A DNA stretch of 64,000 nt from Flavobacterium pokkalii (lineage in GTDB: Bacteria > Bacteroidota > Bacteroidia > Flavobacteriales > Flavobacteriaceae). The translations under genes were made by a program, and so were the position numbers. The stretch lies in contig NZ_NASZ01000019.1 of assembly GCF_014596575.1 (NCBI RefSeq), forward strand, positions 24,409 through 88,408, read 5' to 3'. Positions 1 through 8,922 of this stretch are shown here, one piece after another. The notes under the pieces are model-generated. The model worked only from the letters and a program-made list of their open reading frames with translations, was not told the DNA's origin and ran no database searches. Position 1 is the stretch's first letter; every line of letters begins with the position of its first letter.

Positions 1-1
1 T

Positions 2-2218
2 ACCGTTGACTTAGGAAATGGAGCGCCAATACAAGTTGTTTGTGGTGCAAGCAATGTTGCCGCAGGACAAAAAGTACCTGTAGCGACTATTGGAACCGTT
101 TTATACGATAAAGAAGGAAATTCATTTACCATAAAAAAAGGAAAAATCCGCGGACAGGAAAGTCACGGAATGATTTGCGCCGAAGACGAATTAGGTCTTG
201 GAGAAAGTCATGACGGAATTATGGTCTTGGATAACGATTTAGCTCCGGGAACTCCTGCTGCTAAAGTTTTCAAAATAGAAAATGACGAAGTTTTCGAAAT
301 TGGCTTAACGCCAAACCGCGCCGATGCCATGAGTCACCTGGGGACTGCCCGTGATTTAAGAGCTGGTTTACTTCAAAACGGAGTTAGCGTTGAATTGATT
401 ACGCCATCTGTAAGTAATTTTAGAGTGGATATGCGCACTTTAAAAATTGATGTCAATGTTGAAGCACCGCTTTTGGCTCCACGTTATTGCGGAGTTACTA
501 TTTCGGGAGTTACTGTTAAACCATCTCCGGCCTGGTTACAAGACCGTTTGAAAGCTATTGGAATCAATCCAAAAAACAATATTGTGGATGTAACGAATTA
601 TGTTTTACATGATTTAGGACAACCATTACATGCTTTTGATGCTGCTAAAATCAATGGTAAAATCCATGTAAAAACAGTGGAAGCCGGAACTAAATTTACT
701 ACTCTGGACGAAGTAGAAAGAACTTTACACGAAGAAGACTTAATAATTTGCGATGAAAAAGGACCTTTGTGTATTGCCGGAGTTTTAGGCGGACAACATT
801 CCGGAGTAAGCAATCACACTACTGCTATTTTCTTAGAAAGCGCTTATTTTAATCCGGTAAGCGTTAGAAAAACAGCTAAAAGACATCAAATCAGCACCGA
901 TGCTTCCTTTAGATTTGAAAGAGGAATTGATCCATCCATTACAGCTTATGCTTTAAAACGTGCCGCTTTATTAATTCAGGAAGTAGCCGGCGGTAACATC
1001 ACTTCGGAAATTGTTGACATCAACACTAAGAAAATCGAAGATTTCTCAGTGTTTTTGAATTTTGATAAGGTAACTAAAATCATTGGACAAAAAATCCCAA
1101 AAGATACAATCAAACAAATTTTAGTTTCTTTGGACATCAAAGTAAACAGTGTTTCGGAAGCAGGATTAGGTTTGACTATTCCGGCTTATCGCGTGGATGT
1201 ACAAAGAGAAATTGATGTTATTGAAGAAATCCTTAGAGTCTATGGATACAACAAAATTGATTTTTCAAACAAATTAAACGCGACTGTATTTAACGCTCCA
1301 AGAAACGAAGATTACAAATTGCAAAATATCATTGGAAACCAATTGAATTCACAAGGATTCCACGAAATGATGGCCAATTCCTTAACGACATCTTCTTATG
1401 TTCAGCTTTCTGAAATGCTAAAAGAAGAGCACAATGTAACGATGTTGAATCCATTGAGTAACGATTTGGCAACTATGCGTCAATCTTTATTGTTTTCAGG
1501 ATTAGAAGCCATTGCTTACAATATCAATCGTAAAAATGCCGATTTAAAATTATTTGAATTTGGTAAAACCTACCATAAATTCCTTTCAGGATACGAAGAA
1601 CACAAACATTTAAGTTTGTTTTTAACGGGGAACAAAAATCAGGAAAACTGGACTAATCCTCAAAAACCTTCCGATTTCTTTTTATTCAAAGGTTATGTTG
1701 AAGGAATTTTATCCAGATTAGGAATTCAAAAAACACTAAATTCACCTGCAAAATCAGATGTGTTTTCTGAAGGAATTACCATCGGAACAGGACACAATGT
1801 TTTGGTAGAATTTGGTGTGGTAAAAAAATCAATTCTAAAACATTTCGGAATCAAACAGGAAGTTTTCTTTGCCGATTTAAACTGGGAAAATGTAATAAAA
1901 TCAATTCCTAACAAAATTAAATTCACCGAAATTAATAAATACCCGGAAGTTAGAAGAGATTTAGCCTTATTGCTTGATCAAAATGTGAGTTATGACAGTA
2001 TTTATAGCATCGCCAGACAAACGGAAAAAAGCTTATTGAAAAACATCAATCTTTTTGATGTTTACGAAGGAAAAAATCTTCCGGAAGGTAAAAAATCTTA
2101 TGCTTTGAGTTTTATTTTACAAGACGATTCTAAAACACTTACCGATGCTCAAATTGACAAAATTATGAGTAAACTGCAAAAGAATTTTGAAACCGAACTT
2201 GGAGCTACTTTGAGATAA
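2..2218 (+). CDS. pheT: Phenylalanine--tRNA ligase beta subunit (5' end outside window)
   Basis: Beta chain of the cytoplasmic alpha2-beta2 phenylalanyl-tRNA synthetase, which charges tRNA-Phe. The reading frame is open from base 2, so the gene begins upstream; 738 residues are visible and roughly 70 are missing compared with the usual ~808. In order I see the end of the N-terminal tRNA-binding OB-fold (first ~60 residues), the B3/B4 editing region (about 150-330, with 'DVTNYVLHDLGQPLHAFD'), the B5 region (about 335-410), the catalytic-like core, and the C-terminal ferredoxin-fold anticodon-binding domain (about 640-738, starting 'FTEINKYPEVRRDLALLL'). No internal damage is visible. A strong hairpin terminator follows. 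Identification is secure from domain order and motifs. Confidence 0.97.
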   Translation, partial: TVDLGNGAPIQVVCGASNVAAGQKVPVATIGTVLYDKEGNSFTIKKGKIRGQESHGMICAEDELGLGESHDGIMVLDNDLAPGTPAAKVFKIENDEVFEIGLTPNRADAMSHLGTARDLRAGLLQNGVSVELITPSVSNFRVDMRTLKIDVNVEAPLLAPRYCGVTISGVTVKPSPAWLQDRLKAIGINPKNNIVDVTNYVLHDLGQPLHAFDAAKINGKIHVKTVEAGTKFTTLDEVERTLHEEDLIICDEKGPLCIAGVLGGQHSGVSNHTTAIFLESAYFNPVSVRKTAKRHQISTDASFRFERGIDPSITAYALKRAALLIQEVAGGNITSEIVDINTKKIEDFSVFLNFDKVTKIIGQKIPKDTIKQILVSLDIKVNSVSEAGLGLTIPAYRVDVQREIDVIEEILRVYGYNKIDFSNKLNATVFNAPRNEDYKLQNIIGNQLNSQGFHEMMANSLTTSSYVQLSEMLKEEHNVTMLNPLSNDLATMRQSLLFSGLEAIAYNINRKNADLKLFEFGKTYHKFLSGYEEHKHLSLFLTGNKNQENWTNPQKPSDFFLFKGYVEGILSRLGIQKTLNSPAKSDVFSEGITIGTGHNVLVEFGVVKKSILKHFGIKQEVFFADLNWENVIKSIPNKIKFTEINKYPEVRRDLALLLDQNVSYDSIYSIARQTEKSLLKNINLFDVYEGKNLPEGKKSYALSFILQDDSKTLTDAQIDKIMSKLQKNFETELGATLR

Positions 2219-2241
2219 TATTTTAAGAAAGTACATAAAAC

Positions 2242-2278
2242 AAAACCCATCCCGTTGTAAAAAACAGGATGGGTTTTT
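2242..2278. terminator. Bidirectional terminator between pheT and the FAS1 gene
   Basis: Perfect inverted repeat with arms 2242-2252 and 2267-2277 (core ACCCATCC/GGATGGGT) and T/A tracts on both sides. It lies between two convergent genes and can end both transcripts. Confidence 0.85.
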
Positions 2279-2310
2279 CATTTGTAACAAATTACAAAAC
2301 CAACAAACAA

Positions 2311-2865
2311 CTATGATTTTGGCAATAAAACCGTATCCACTACGTGAATTACACCATTCGATTGATTCACATCAGCAATCGTAACTTCAGACATTCCTCC
2401 TTTTTCATCTGTAATGTATAATTTTTTTCCTTTCATCCAGGCAGTTAAAGTACCGCCACTAACTGTTTTTAATATCGCTTTACCATTACCTGCCTTAATT
2501 GCTTTAGCGATATCAGAGGCATTCATTTTTCCTGCCACGACATGATACGTAAGGATATTTTGCAACATTTTTAGATTTTCAGGTTTTAACAATGTCTCCA
2601 CAGTTCCTTTTGGTAATTTGTCAAAAGCAGCATTAGTTGGGGCAAAAACGGTGAACGGTCCTTTTCCTTGTAAAGTTTCCACTAAGCCGGCAGCTTTTAC
2701 GGCAGCTACTAAAGTGGTGTGATCTTTAGAATTAACAGCATTTTCAATAATGTTTTTAGTAGGATACATTGGAGCACCACCTACCATTACCGTTTTTTGA
2801 GCAAAAGAGTTTACTCCGAATACTAATGCAAAAAATGCAACTGATAAAATTTTTCTAGCTTTCAT
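2311..2865 (-). CDS. Secreted fasciclin (FAS1) domain protein
   Basis: A 184-residue protein with a signal peptide (hydrophobic residues ~6-20, likely cut after 'NSFA') followed by one FAS1 domain filling the rest. The family hallmarks are present: H1 'FTVFAPTNAAFDKLP', the YH motif 'LTYHVVAGK', and H2 'NGVIHVVDTVLLP' at the C-terminus. FAS1 domains mediate adhesion or protein-protein contacts outside the cell; the specific role here is unknown. Length is typical for single-domain bacterial FAS1 proteins. It is a single-gene unit convergent with pheT. Periplasmic or cell-surface location is inferred from the signal peptide. Confidence 0.9.
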   Translation of the reverse strand: MKARKILSVAFFALVFGVNSFAQKTVMVGGAPMYPTKNIIENAVNSKDHTTLVAAVKAAGLVETLQGKGPFTVFAPTNAAFDKLPKGTVETLLKPENLKMLQNILTYHVVAGKMNASDIAKAIKAGNGKAILKTVSGGTLTAWMKGKKLYITDEKGGMSEVTIADVNQSNGVIHVVDTVLLPKS

Positions 2866-2933
2866 AATGATACTTTTTTAAGTTATATAAAAGCATTTAC
2901 GGTAATAGATTCACTTTGGTTTTAAAAAGAAAT

Positions 2934-2970
2934 AAAAAAAGTGAGACATTAAAAACATCTCACTTTTTTT
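2934..2970 (-). terminator. Terminator of the type IX/OmpA cluster
   Basis: Inverted repeat with arms ending in GTGAGA/TCTCAC (2940-2946 and 2958-2963), flanked by seven A and seven T. It lies 45 nt past the stop of the OmpA-family gene. Confidence 0.8.
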
Positions 2971-3014
2971 ATCTTTCCTGTATTTATTTTTGGAAACCAA
3001 AAACTTTGTAAAGC

Positions 3015-5138
3015 TTACAAATTCTTTATCACAAATTCACTTCTTCGGTTTAACTCATGTTGTTCTTCCGAACAGGATTCACTAGGTTCACATTTTACAA
3101 TTTGTACCGTTTCGCCATAGCCTTTGGCAAAAATTTGTTTGGCCGAAATTCCCTGACTAATGAAATAATCGCGGGTAGAATTGGCTCTTTTCGTTGAAAG
3201 TTCCAGATTATATTTTGCATTTCCGCGATTATCGGTGTGCGAACCAACCTCAACCACCATATCCGGATATTTTTTCATCAAATCAATTACCTTATTCAAA
3301 ATAGGCTTCGATTCTTTACGAATGTACCATAAATCATAATCAAAATAAATGGGATCGGTTTTAATAAGCAATCGGTCTTTGTCTTTTACAATATCTTTCT
3401 CAGCTGCCACAATCGTTTCCACCTTTTCCTTCTTCTTGGCTTCGGCTACAGCAATGGCTTTTTTAGCAGCCAATTCTTTTTCAACTTTAGCTTTTTCAGC
3501 AAGGATTTGGGCTTCTTTCTTTTGTTTGACAACAAGCAAAGCTGCTTCTTTTTTCTTTTGTTCTATGGCAGCTAATTCTTCTCTCTTAATCGCTTCTTTC
3601 GATTTTAAAGCCATCGAAGCATCATTGATTTTCTTTCTGTCTTTATACAACTTCAGGAATTTTGAAGCTTCGGTATATTGTTCTTTTGACGCGTAAACAG
3701 TATAGCTTTTTTCGCAATCAACCGAAAAAGAAAAACGTCCGTCAGCAGTTGTCAGTGCCGTTTCAATTTGTTTTTTATTAGCATCCTGCAAAATTACTTT
3801 TGCACTGCTCAAAGGAAGTTTGGTGTCGATATCCGTTATAATACCGGCAATGTACTGCATACAATTTTCTACTACCAAAGGCTGAATTTCGTTGATTTCA
3901 TAAATATCATCCGAGCCTTTTCCGCCTTTTCTGTTCGAAGCAAAATAACCGTGTTTAGTTTCGGAATCAATTACAAAAGAAAAATCGTCATAACCGGAAT
4001 TAATTGGCAAACCAACATTCAAAGGCGTTGAAAACTCGCCATTTTTTATTTCAGAAACAAAAACATCCAACATTCCGTAACCCTCATGTCCATTGGAAGA
4101 AAAATATAATTTGTTCTCTTTTGAAACAAACGGAAATTGTTCTTTTTTATCGGTGTTAATTGTTGGCCCTAAATTCTTAGGCGCTCCATAATCCGAACCT
4201 AAAATTGCCACACTGTAAATATCAAAAGAACCTAAAGAACCCGGCATATCAGAAGCAAAATACAAAGTCTTCTCATCCTGACTCAAAGCTGGATGTTCTA
4301 CTGAATAATTATCGCTATTGAATGGCAAAGCGGTTATATTACGCCATTTCCCATCAATCAATTCGGCTTTATAAATTTTAAGCGTAGAAATTTTATGGTC
4401 ATTTTTAGCCCTCACACCGTCGTTAGAATTATTGCGGGTAAAATAAACTGTTTTCCCGTTTTTAGTAAAAACAGCATTCGCATCGTGTAACGGAGAATCT
4501 AATTCGACAGCAAACTTTTTAACAGAATCCAGTTTTGGGTTTTTAAGCGAAACCGCCATTAAATCCAAATAACTTTCGTTATTCCATTTGTACATTTTTT
4601 CAAAAGCATAAGGCTTTATTTTTACAGCCGAAAAAACTAATTTTTGTTTGTACGGAACCGCTCCAAACTCTGAATTTGGGGTATTAACAGGCATATTTTT
4701 AATATCGTAGCGATTGCCTAAAGCCGAGATATTTTCTAAAACCAAATTGTCTTTTTCCAATTTTTCAATTGCTTTTTGATTATTGGTTTTCAAAAAATAA
4801 TCGCGCATTACTTTATTTGCTTCTTCATAATTTCCCGAAGCTTTTAAAGTTTGTGCATATTTAAAATAATAATCTCCGTCAACACTTTCCGGAAAACGGG
4901 CGATTAAAAAACGGTATTGTCTTTGCGCATTTGCATAATCATTGGTAAAATAATAACTGTCCGCCAGATTTTTTACAACTTCAAAAGAGCGGTTGTTATC
5001 TATAATCGATTCATACAACGGAATCGATTCACTGTAATACGTTCGGTCAAATAAGCGTTTGGCTCTTTGTAAATCCTGAGTTTGTGCCTTTGCAAATTGA
5101 AACGCCAACACAATTAAAATAAGAGATATTCTTTTCAT
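3015..5138 (-). CDS. OmpA-family protein with TPR, beta-propeller and carboxypeptidase-regulatory-like domains
   Basis: Large envelope protein (707 residues from the chosen start) of the PorE-like architecture seen with type IX secretion: signal peptide ending near 'FAKA', TPR helices (about 20-130), WD40-like PD40 propeller repeats (about 170-430, such as 'KTLYFASDMPGS' and 'KLYFSSNGHEG'), a carboxypeptidase-regulatory-like beta-sandwich (about 435-510), a Lys/Glu/Ala-rich coiled coil (about 530-600), and a C-terminal OmpA-like peptidoglycan-binding domain ('VEVGSHTDNRGNAKYN'). An ATG 36 nt further upstream overlaps the preceding gene and gives a poor N-terminus; the ATG at 5138 gives a clean signal peptide and a 10-nt gap. 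Third gene of a cluster with an SprF-like protein and a type B sorting-domain protein. It probably anchors the complex to peptidoglycan (inference). Confidence 0.9.
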   Translation of the reverse strand: MKRISLILIVLAFQFAKAQTQDLQRAKRLFDRTYYSESIPLYESIIDNNRSFEVVKNLADSYYFTNDYANAQRQYRFLIARFPESVDGDYYFKYAQTLKASGNYEEANKVMRDYFLKTNNQKAIEKLEKDNLVLENISALGNRYDIKNMPVNTPNSEFGAVPYKQKLVFSAVKIKPYAFEKMYKWNNESYLDLMAVSLKNPKLDSVKKFAVELDSPLHDANAVFTKNGKTVYFTRNNSNDGVRAKNDHKISTLKIYKAELIDGKWRNITALPFNSDNYSVEHPALSQDEKTLYFASDMPGSLGSFDIYSVAILGSDYGAPKNLGPTINTDKKEQFPFVSKENKLYFSSNGHEGYGMLDVFVSEIKNGEFSTPLNVGLPINSGYDDFSFVIDSETKHGYFASNRKGGKGSDDIYEINEIQPLVVENCMQYIAGIITDIDTKLPLSSAKVILQDANKKQIETALTTADGRFSFSVDCEKSYTVYASKEQYTEASKFLKLYKDRKKINDASMALKSKEAIKREELAAIEQKKKEAALLVVKQKKEAQILAEKAKVEKELAAKKAIAVAEAKKKEKVETIVAAEKDIVKDKDRLLIKTDPIYFDYDLWYIRKESKPILNKVIDLMKKYPDMVVEVGSHTDNRGNAKYNLELSTKRANSTRDYFISQGISAKQIFAKGYGETVQIVKCEPSESCSEEQHELNRRSEFVIKNL

Positions 5139-5148
5139 CGTTATCATA

Positions 5149-6084
5149 TTAAAAGAATCTTGGTGATTTATCAAAACCTTTACCTAATAAATCTAAATTA
5201 AACAGCATAAAAACTTCGTGTGTGCCCGAATTGAATTGCCCAAAATTTGAAGTCGTATAATCGTAAGCGTAACCAACACTTATACTTGGAGAAACTTTGA
5301 TATTCATCAAGGCACTTACCGAATCATCAATGCGGTAAGAAGCTCCCAATTCAAATTTTTCATTAAACAATACATTAGCAGAAACATCCAAAGAAGCAGC
5401 CGAACCTGGAACAATTCGGCTCATAAAAGCCGGTTTCAGCTTAAATGAATCCGACAAATTAAACACATAACCTCCGGTGAAAAACATATGTGCTTTCTCA
5501 GAACCAAAAGCATTAATTCCGGAACGTTCTTCGATGTGTTTGGACGAAAGTAAATTAGGCGCCGAAAATCCTAAATAATAATTATCGGTAAAGAAATAAG
5601 CTCCTGCACCAATATTTGGAAAAACATGATTTATATTTTCCTGAAAAGCGGCATCTGTTGAAGCGTCTCCACTTTCAAAAACAAAACCGTTAAAATTCGT
5701 TTTAAACGAGGTGAATCCTGCTTTTAATCCCAAAGATAATTTTGCCCGACTGCCCATATCCAAAACATAGGCAAAATCAGCATAGAAATTATCTTCTTTT
5801 TTAGCTCCGTCACCAATGTCATCAGAAATAATTGAAACGCCCATTTCAACTTTTTTATTCAATGGTATGTGTCCAAAAAAATTAAACGTTTTAGGTGCTC
5901 CAACCGCTCCCGCCCACTGCGAACGATACAAAATCCCTAAGTCCAGCATGGCTTGCGTTCCGGTGGCATAAGCCGGATTGACCACATTCATATTATACAT
6001 ATAATGCGTATATTCCGGATCTTGCTGGGCAGTTACTTTTAGTAAAAACAATAAAAAACTGATACTGAATATTATTTTTTTCAT
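5149..6084 (-). CDS. PorP/SprF family outer-membrane protein
   Basis: A 311-residue predicted outer-membrane beta-barrel with a signal peptide ('LLFLLKVTAQ'). The start of the mature protein, 'QDPEYTHYMYNMNVVNPAYA', is the signature of the PorP/SprF family. In Flavobacterium, SprF is needed to secrete or attach its partner adhesin SprB through the type IX system, and SprF paralogs are usually encoded next to a large protein with a type B sorting domain. That is the arrangement here, 31 nt downstream of such a gene. I infer it handles that neighbour. Whether this is SprF itself or a paralog cannot be told without the SprB-type repeats. Confidence 0.93.
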   Translation of the reverse strand: MKKIIFSISFLLFLLKVTAQQDPEYTHYMYNMNVVNPAYATGTQAMLDLGILYRSQWAGAVGAPKTFNFFGHIPLNKKVEMGVSIISDDIGDGAKKEDNFYADFAYVLDMGSRAKLSLGLKAGFTSFKTNFNGFVFESGDASTDAAFQENINHVFPNIGAGAYFFTDNYYLGFSAPNLLSSKHIEERSGINAFGSEKAHMFFTGGYVFNLSDSFKLKPAFMSRIVPGSAASLDVSANVLFNEKFELGASYRIDDSVSALMNIKVSPSISVGYAYDYTTSNFGQFNSGTHEVFMLFNLDLLGKGFDKSPRFF

Positions 6085-6115
6085 TCGAAATCTTATTTAA
6101 TAATAATGAATCCCT

Positions 6116-8767
6116 CTAGCGGTTTAAGTATAATCTTCCCTGAATTGGTTTTTTATTTCCTTTGTTCAAATGAAGCACATAAAAATAAACTCCGTTTGGT
6201 GCTATACCGTCTATACCAACTTTGTAATCAGAATTTCTACCATCCCAGGCCGGCTTACTTTTATTTCCTTTGAAAAGCAAATTGCCGTAGCGGTTGTATA
6301 TTTCTAAAGTAAAATCAGGATAAATAAATTCGATTGTTGGAATTCTAAAAGTATCATTCACCGTATCTCCATTTGGAGAAAAACCGTCCGGAATAAAGAA
6401 ATCCGGTGTTTCTTCGCAATTAGAAAGCACCACTGTTACCTCTAATGCATCTGAGTAACAATTGGTCGAATTGGAAAAATTAAATCCATAATAGGTTTTT
6501 CCGTCCGTTAAAAGCGAACTTGCGTTTAACTGATTACCATTTTCGGCAGCATCAAACCAAACCAAAGTATCATCGGCAGTAGTTTTATCACTTAAATTCT
6601 GAATGGTTGGATTGTCTAATCCGCAGAAATTTTGTCCGTCTGTAGCAAGAACCGGAGTATCTGATTCGTTAATAGTTACCGTTACAGCTGCTCTTCCGGA
6701 TTCACATCCTGTGGTTGCATTTGCTTCTTTTACATAATAAGTTCCCGTAACTAATAATGTAGAAGTATTTAAAACAGTAGAACTTGAAACCGAATCAAAC
6801 CATTGGTATTGTGAACCGCTGGGTGTCAAATTAGCAATGCTTGCCAAATCATTTTTACAACCAACAAAACTGCTTCCAGAGGGAGTAACCGGAACGGTAT
6901 TTACCACAAACGCTTTGGTTTTATTCAAAGCCATCACACTACATCCATTCCCATTATCAAGAACAGAATTTAAAGTAAACGTGGTATTTCCTGAATTAGC
7001 AAGCGCTGAAGCCGGAATTACAAAACTGGTATTTCCTGAAGCAACGTTAAGCGTAACATTTTGATTAGTTGCAACATTTGAATCACTTAAAGAATAATCA
7101 ATCGTGATATTAGTCAACGTTCCCAATCCTGTTAGTTGAACCGTAGCAGTCTGTCCTAAACAAATATTATTAATACTTAAAGCCACCGCAGATACATTTG
7201 GTAAAGGCTTCACTGTAATTAATTTAGCCAAAGCCACCGAATTGCTACAACCTGTAGTTAAGTTTACAATATTCGTAACGGTAAACACTGTATTTACGCC
7301 TACATTCGGAATTAAATTAGCCGGAATAGCAAAATTAGCTATACCGCTGGCAACCGTAAAATCCAATTGTTGGTTAGCCGCTGTGTTATCTCCTGATAAA
7401 TTATAGGTTATTCGGTAATTTCCGTCTGTCAAATTAGTATTTCCTGATAATTGAACCTGAGCATCCATTCCTTTACAAACCGGATCTATAACGACTGTTG
7501 CATTGTTAATTCTTGGCAAAGGATTAATACTCAAAACATCTGTAATACTGCCTAAGGTATTAGTACAAGCACCATAATAAGAAGTATTTTTGATACTGGT
7601 TATCGTAAAAGTGTAATCTCCTACTGTTTGTAAATAATTTTTATCTATTAAAAAATTAAAAATTCCATTTGTAAAATTTCCATTTACAGTAAAAGGATAA
7701 TTTGAAATTCCGTTGTTAATCGAGTAAGCAACATCATAATTCCCATTTGGCACTGGCTGTGGTCCTTTGGTTAATGTAGCGGAATAAGTGGCTGCAGGGA
7801 TTTGGTCTTCACAAATATCAGAGTTTACCATCAAGGTACTTCCTGTAAAATCTATTAGGTCTTCAATAATTATTTTTACATCTGTATATGAATCGGTACA
7901 AATTGGATTATTGGACGTTACCGTATATCTAAAACTGTAAACTCCGGCTCCGAAGTTATTATAAATTGTTTGAACATCAACCTTATTATCAATAGAGCTT
8001 GTGATTTGACCTGTAGCATTTAATTCTGTCCATTTTCCACCTGCATCTTCTCCAACCAATAAATTATTTAAATTCAAATTATTATAAGCTGCCAAATTTA
8101 CATTACTACAAAGAAGTAAATCCATAGGGTCTCCTGGAACAGGTTTTCTAAAAACAGAAACAGAGATTGATGCTGATTGCTCCGGACAACTATCTAAAGT
8201 AGGAATTGTATAAGTATAAGAATAGTTTCCTTCTCCCAAAAGCTTAGGATTAATTGTATTCCCTGACAAAGTAACCGAAGTAGTATTACCTGTCCATGTA
8301 CCGTTTTGCAGAGGAGCTAATTGAGTTCCGTCAAAAGCTAAAAACAAATTAAAAGAAGTTACATCATCACAAACAGAAACATTTGGACTGGGAACGCCGG
8401 TATAAGGACCTATTTTAACCGTAACAGTAGCTTCATTATCGGAACAAACAGAAGGATCCTGAACATAAGTATAGGTGTAAACATCACTATTACGTAGTAA
8501 TTGTGCATTCAAAATCCCATCAAAAATTGCAACTTCAAGTGGTTTCGAATTATCAATCCAAGTACCTCCTGTCGCAGGACTACCTCCCAAAAGACTAAAA
8601 AGATTGATAGTCTTACTACTATCTTTTATTAAATCATCAGCACAAATGGTGAGTGAAGCATCTTCTCCTGCACATTGCGAGTAACTATTTGAGGATAAAA
8701 AAATTAAAAAAAAGAACGATACTGTTACAAAATATTTTTCAATAAAATAAAGTAGTTTTTCAATCAT
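6116..8767 (-). CDS. Type IX-secreted surface protein with type B C-terminal sorting domain
   Basis: An 883-residue exported protein. The N-terminus has a hydrophobic stretch ending 'SSNSYSQC' that fits a signal peptide. The middle consists of repeated Thr/Asn/Ser-rich Ig-like beta-sandwich modules with paired cysteines ('YYVKEANATTGCESG'). The last ~90 residues are the gliding-motility-associated type B sorting domain, starting 'FFIPDGFSPNGDTVNDTF' and containing 'LEIYNRYGNLLFKG' and 'GVYFYVLHLN'. Type B domains direct export through the type IX machinery and usually need an SprF partner, which is the next gene. Function is probably adhesive (inference). It is much shorter than SprB, so it is a paralog. 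First gene of the three-gene minus-strand unit. Confidence 0.92.
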   Translation of the reverse strand: MIEKLLYFIEKYFVTVSFFFLIFLSSNSYSQCAGEDASLTICADDLIKDSSKTINLFSLLGGSPATGGTWIDNSKPLEVAIFDGILNAQLLRNSDVYTYTYVQDPSVCSDNEATVTVKIGPYTGVPSPNVSVCDDVTSFNLFLAFDGTQLAPLQNGTWTGNTTSVTLSGNTINPKLLGEGNYSYTYTIPTLDSCPEQSASISVSVFRKPVPGDPMDLLLCSNVNLAAYNNLNLNNLLVGEDAGGKWTELNATGQITSSIDNKVDVQTIYNNFGAGVYSFRYTVTSNNPICTDSYTDVKIIIEDLIDFTGSTLMVNSDICEDQIPAATYSATLTKGPQPVPNGNYDVAYSINNGISNYPFTVNGNFTNGIFNFLIDKNYLQTVGDYTFTITSIKNTSYYGACTNTLGSITDVLSINPLPRINNATVVIDPVCKGMDAQVQLSGNTNLTDGNYRITYNLSGDNTAANQQLDFTVASGIANFAIPANLIPNVGVNTVFTVTNIVNLTTGCSNSVALAKLITVKPLPNVSAVALSINNICLGQTATVQLTGLGTLTNITIDYSLSDSNVATNQNVTLNVASGNTSFVIPASALANSGNTTFTLNSVLDNGNGCSVMALNKTKAFVVNTVPVTPSGSSFVGCKNDLASIANLTPSGSQYQWFDSVSSSTVLNTSTLLVTGTYYVKEANATTGCESGRAAVTVTINESDTPVLATDGQNFCGLDNPTIQNLSDKTTADDTLVWFDAAENGNQLNASSLLTDGKTYYGFNFSNSTNCYSDALEVTVVLSNCEETPDFFIPDGFSPNGDTVNDTFRIPTIEFIYPDFTLEIYNRYGNLLFKGNKSKPAWDGRNSDYKVGIDGIAPNGVYFYVLHLNKGNKKPIQGRLYLNR

Positions 8768-8872
8768 ACTTGGAATTTTTTGATGACACTTCAGCTAATT
8801 TATTGCTAATGTAAGAAATAAAGTATCAAGAATATCAAAAAAAATCGACAAAATACATCGTAGAAACACCAT

Positions 8873-8901
8873 AAAAAAAGCCCCACAATTTGCGGGGCTT
8901 T
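8873..8901 (-). terminator. rpsA terminator
   Basis: On the minus strand, AAAGCCCC and GGGGCTTT arms (8894-8901 and 8877-8884) are followed by a run of T. It lies just past the rpsA stop. Confidence 0.85.
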
Positions 8902-8922
8902 CAAAATTATAAAAACAGAGAA

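Noticed and set aside
5139..5174. Upstream start for the OmpA-family gene
   Set aside because: It overlaps the SprF-like gene and lengthens the charged region before the signal peptide.
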